A DNA stretch of 64,000 nt from a virus. The notes beneath the pieces are model-generated. The model did not search any database. It was not told the origin of the DNA and saw only the letters and a program-made list of their open reading frames with translations. Positions 63,333 to 64,000 of this stretch are shown here, piece by piece. The DNA is taken from IMG/VR virus record IMGVR_UViG_3300027779_000018, positions 1 to 64,000 of that record; one strand, 5' to 3'. Positions within the stretch are counted from its first letter, which is position 1; each line of letters opens with the position of its first letter. Made by a program: the position numbers and the translations under genes.

Positions 63333-64000
63333 ATGGCAGCAATAATCACAGAAAAGTTTAGAGTGCATAACGCTAGACAATTCAAAGAAGACTTTGGAGA
63401 AAGTGCTTCTTCAACATACATATTCATAGGTCGATCAAATTCGTGGCCTATAGATACATCCCCCCCAACACCAGTAAACGGAACTTCAGAGGAAGTTGAT
63501 GCGTTTTCTGATATGATTGCACTTAAGAAAGTAGCAACTGCTGATGTGTCTCATGGATTAACAAGATACGACTGGACTACAGGAGTTACATACGATGAGT
63601 ACGCACACGATTACTCAGCAAGTAATACTTCTCCTTCAGGTGCAACAAGTTTGTTTGCATCAAAGTTCTATGTTATGACAGACGAGTATCATGTTTACAA
63701 ATGTCTCAGAACTGGAAAAGATTCAAATGGTGCTAATGTTGCTTCAACAGTTAAACCAACAGGAACTTCCGCAACGACATTAGTATCAACCTCAGATACA
63801 GGTGCAACTCGTTATGGTTACGTTTGGAAATATATGTATACTGTTACTGCCTCAGATACTATTAAATTCGTAACTAACGATTTCATCCCAGTTAAAACAT
63901 TGGGAGCTCAAACAGAAATCAATGGAGACCTAGGTGCTTACGGTTCAGCTGGAACAGATGACGGTTCATCTCAGTATGATGTCGAAGTAGCAGCAGTAGA
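63333..64000 (+). CDS. gp8: Baseplate wedge protein gp8-like, 3'-truncated by window edge
   Basis: MAAIITEKFRVHNARQFKEDFGESASSTYIFIGRSNSWPIDTSPPTPVNGTSEEVDAFSDMIALKKV, with YVMTDEYHVYKCLRTGKDSNGANVASTVKPTG and TRYGYVWKYMYTVTASDTIKFVTNDFIPV, is the gp8 family (T4: 334 aa). About 222 residues are visible and the frame is open at base 64000. AGGAG lies about 11-15 bp upstream. Confidence 0.93.
   Translation, partial: MAAIITEKFRVHNARQFKEDFGESASSTYIFIGRSNSWPIDTSPPTPVNGTSEEVDAFSDMIALKKVATADVSHGLTRYDWTTGVTYDEYAHDYSASNTSPSGATSLFASKFYVMTDEYHVYKCLRTGKDSNGANVASTVKPTGTSATTLVSTSDTGATRYGYVWKYMYTVTASDTIKFVTNDFIPVKTLGAQTEINGDLGAYGSAGTDDGSSQYDVEVAAV

Noticed and set aside
1-64000. Insertion sequences, transposases, integrases or homing endonucleases
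   Set aside because: I found no transposase, recombinase, HNH or GIY-YIG motif in any plausible coding frame.

Overview
The window is a 64 kb slice of the genome of a marine-type, T4-like contractile-tailed phage. It is AT-rich and densely packed, and most genes are on the + strand. The evidence is a set of recognisable T4 core genes: primase gp61, class Ia ribonucleotide reductase NrdA/NrdB with glutaredoxin, the FEN-type nuclease RNase H, late-transcription coactivator gp33, helicase loader gp59, ssDNA-binding gp32, and the baseplate and tail genes gp26, gp51, gp54, gp4, gp48, gp53, gp27, gp5, gp25, gp6, gp7 and gp8. Around them sit accessory genes typical of marine phages: ribosomal protein bS21, an IscA/HesB carrier, a RimK-like ligase, a carbamoyltransferase, several 2OG-Fe(II) oxygenases and two tRNAs. 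A two-component spanin pair, an exported SleB-type hydrolase and a TorF-type porin indicate a Gram-negative host. TTGACA/TATACT promoters and TTATCCACA boxes suggest a proteobacterium, but the host cannot be fixed from this sequence.

Layout. 1-6.2 kb: small virion or head-associated genes, tRNA-Thr and a coiled-coil membrane protein. 6.2-12.7 kb: primase and the nucleotide-reduction operon (nrdA, an oxygenase, nrdB, grx). 12.7-15.1 kb: short early-promoter cassettes (metallopeptidase, HAD phosphatase, small unknowns, winged-helix protein). 15.1-16.2 kb: spanins. 16.2-23.5 kb: three 2OG oxygenases in a row, the porin, tRNA-Ala, and an oxygenase-methyltransferase fusion. 23.5-25.7 kb: a strand-switching non-core region with a minus-strand mini-operon of three tiny genes, four DnaA boxes, early promoters and possible RNAs. 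25.9-30.5 kb: membrane proteins, a carbamoyltransferase split into two genes, IscA, a PD-(D/E)XK protein and RimK. 30.5-36.3 kb: RNase H, a large acidic protein, and a cupin / radical-SAM / SDR cassette. 36.3-41.1 kb: early-promoter cassettes and the SleB hydrolase. 41.1-45.2 kb: PD-(D/E)XK exonuclease, gp33, gp59, gp32, bS21. 45.2-50.4 kb (minus strand): tail genes, from gp4 down to a tape-measure candidate. 50.4-64 kb (plus strand): baseplate hub and wedge genes, ending inside gp8.

Regulation is unusually readable. At least ten sigma70-like early promoters share TTGACAATG and TATACTA. Late promoters read (C/A)TAAATA. In six late genes this box is followed by exactly five bases and then ATG, and two early genes have exactly six bases between the -10 hexamer and ATG. 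Both geometries place the start codon at +1, which implies leaderless mRNAs. The most unusual loci are this leaderless architecture, the DnaA-box cluster, a T-run frameshift site that would fuse gp26 to gp51 just upstream of the tape-measure candidate, the oxygenase-methyltransferase fusion, and the split carbamoyltransferase.
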